Below, piece after piece: positions 63,841-64,000 of a stretch of DNA of 64,000 nucleotides. The DNA is from JAICYJ01 sp963766445 (GTDB lineage Bacteria; Actinomycetota; Thermoleophilia; Gaiellales; JAICJC01). A program made the translations under genes and the position numbers. The stretch is taken from assembly GCA_963766445.1 (NCBI GenBank), contig CAVXZW010000019.1:186001-250000 (forward strand), given 5' to 3'. Within the stretch, counting starts at the first letter, position 1. Each line of letters starts with the position of its first letter. The notes beneath the pieces are model-generated. The model was not told the DNA's origin. It made no database searches and saw only the letters and a list, made by a program, of their open reading frames with translations.

Positions 63841-64000
63841 GTGAGTTCGGTCTTCATCACCTGCTTCAACGACACCCTGTTCCCGCAGACCGGCAGGGCG
63901 ATGGTGGAGCTGCTGGAGCGGCTCGGGCACGAGGTCGAGTTCCGTCCGGAGCAGACCTGCTGCGGGCAGATGCACATGAACAGCGGCTACCGCGACGAGG
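63841..64000 (+). CDS. lutA: LutA/CCG-domain Fe-S oxidoreductase subunit (3' truncated by window edge)
   Basis: From GTG 63841: SVFITCFNDTLFPQTGRAMV, LGHEVEFRPEQTCCGQMHMN. The CCG motif after a short Rossmann-like start is typical of LutA/GlcF-type subunits that oxidise L-lactate or glycolate to the keto acid. Only ~53 residues are visible. Same strand as the ligase, 110 bases away. If lactate is meant, it could take the acid made by the BMC aldehyde dehydrogenase. Confidence 0.82.
   Translation, partial: MSSVFITCFNDTLFPQTGRAMVELLERLGHEVEFRPEQTCCGQMHMNSGYRDE

Noticed and set aside
1..64000. tRNA, rRNA or CRISPR arrays
   Set aside because: I saw no tRNA T-loop contexts with an acceptor stem, no rRNA sequence and no regularly spaced repeats. 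A covariance-model search was not possible here.

Overview
The window is GC-rich (about 70% by eye), densely packed and read on both strands, with many GTG starts and ATGA/GTGA stop-start overlaps. Gene content (SAM-I riboswitch, ROK regulators, GH4 enzymes, an RMM-like microcompartment, PucR-type regulator) points to a soil-type Actinomycetota, and I lean towards Thermoleophilia (Gaiellales/Solirubrobacterales). That placement is inference. At least 24 genes are interrupted by single-base shifts whose reading continues at once in another frame. I read this as an indel-prone draft or metagenomic assembly, not mass pseudogenisation, and annotate full gene spans across the shifts.

Layout. 1-7 kb: end of a sulfite/nitrite reductase, an SGNH hydrolase, a SAM-I riboswitch in front of a threonine synthase, a glycogen-debranching-type glucosidase, divergent trxA and arsR-type genes, a LysM transglycosylase. 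7-11 kb: aquaporin, then a TetR-Rieske oxygenase-hypothetical-acyl-CoA dehydrogenase operon behind a perfect 20-bp palindrome. 11-18 kb: FlaR-like kinase, xseAB, UbiA prenyltransferase, proline dehydrogenase, class III aminotransferase, YhhQ transporter. 18-19 kb: orphan OmpR-type response regulator with a PHO-box-like repeat.

19-35.5 kb is a sugar or amino-sugar utilisation region: ABC ATPase, two BadF-type kinases, polysaccharide deacetylase, SIS protein, two GH4 glycosidases, DegT aminotransferase, ROK repressor, lipoprotein and two permeases of an ABC importer, and a Gfo/Idh dehydrogenase. Near-identical operator-like sequences at 22874 and 25740 probably join these genes into one ROK regulon. 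35.5-45.7 kb is mixed housekeeping: acetyltransferases, csoR-copA copper export with a CsoR-type operator, transporters, an M20 peptidase and a DDAH-like hydrolase.

45.7-64 kb is the most interesting part. A minus-strand operon runs from a GAF/PucR-type regulator (starting at 61517) down to three bacterial microcompartment (BMC) shell genes (ending at 49727). Between them lie a TIM-barrel protein, Zn-dependent alcohol dehydrogenase, FGGY sugar kinase, a three-gene split glutamate synthase (GlxB/GlxC/GlxD, the architecture of N-methylglutamate synthase), an aldehyde dehydrogenase with a targeting-type N-terminal extension, BMC-H, a DUF3830-like protein, an unknown protein, BMC-P and BMC-T. Divergently transcribed are an unknown protein, a glutamine-synthetase-like gamma-glutamyl ligase and the start of a LutA-like lactate-oxidation protein. 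A RAYT transposase inside perfect 33-bp inverted repeats separates the shell genes from an APC amine/amino-acid permease. I propose an encapsulated pathway in which an aldehyde from an amine or sugar precursor is oxidised by a non-acylating dehydrogenase, coupled to gamma-glutamyl or glutamate chemistry. I do not recognise this gene combination as a described BMC type.
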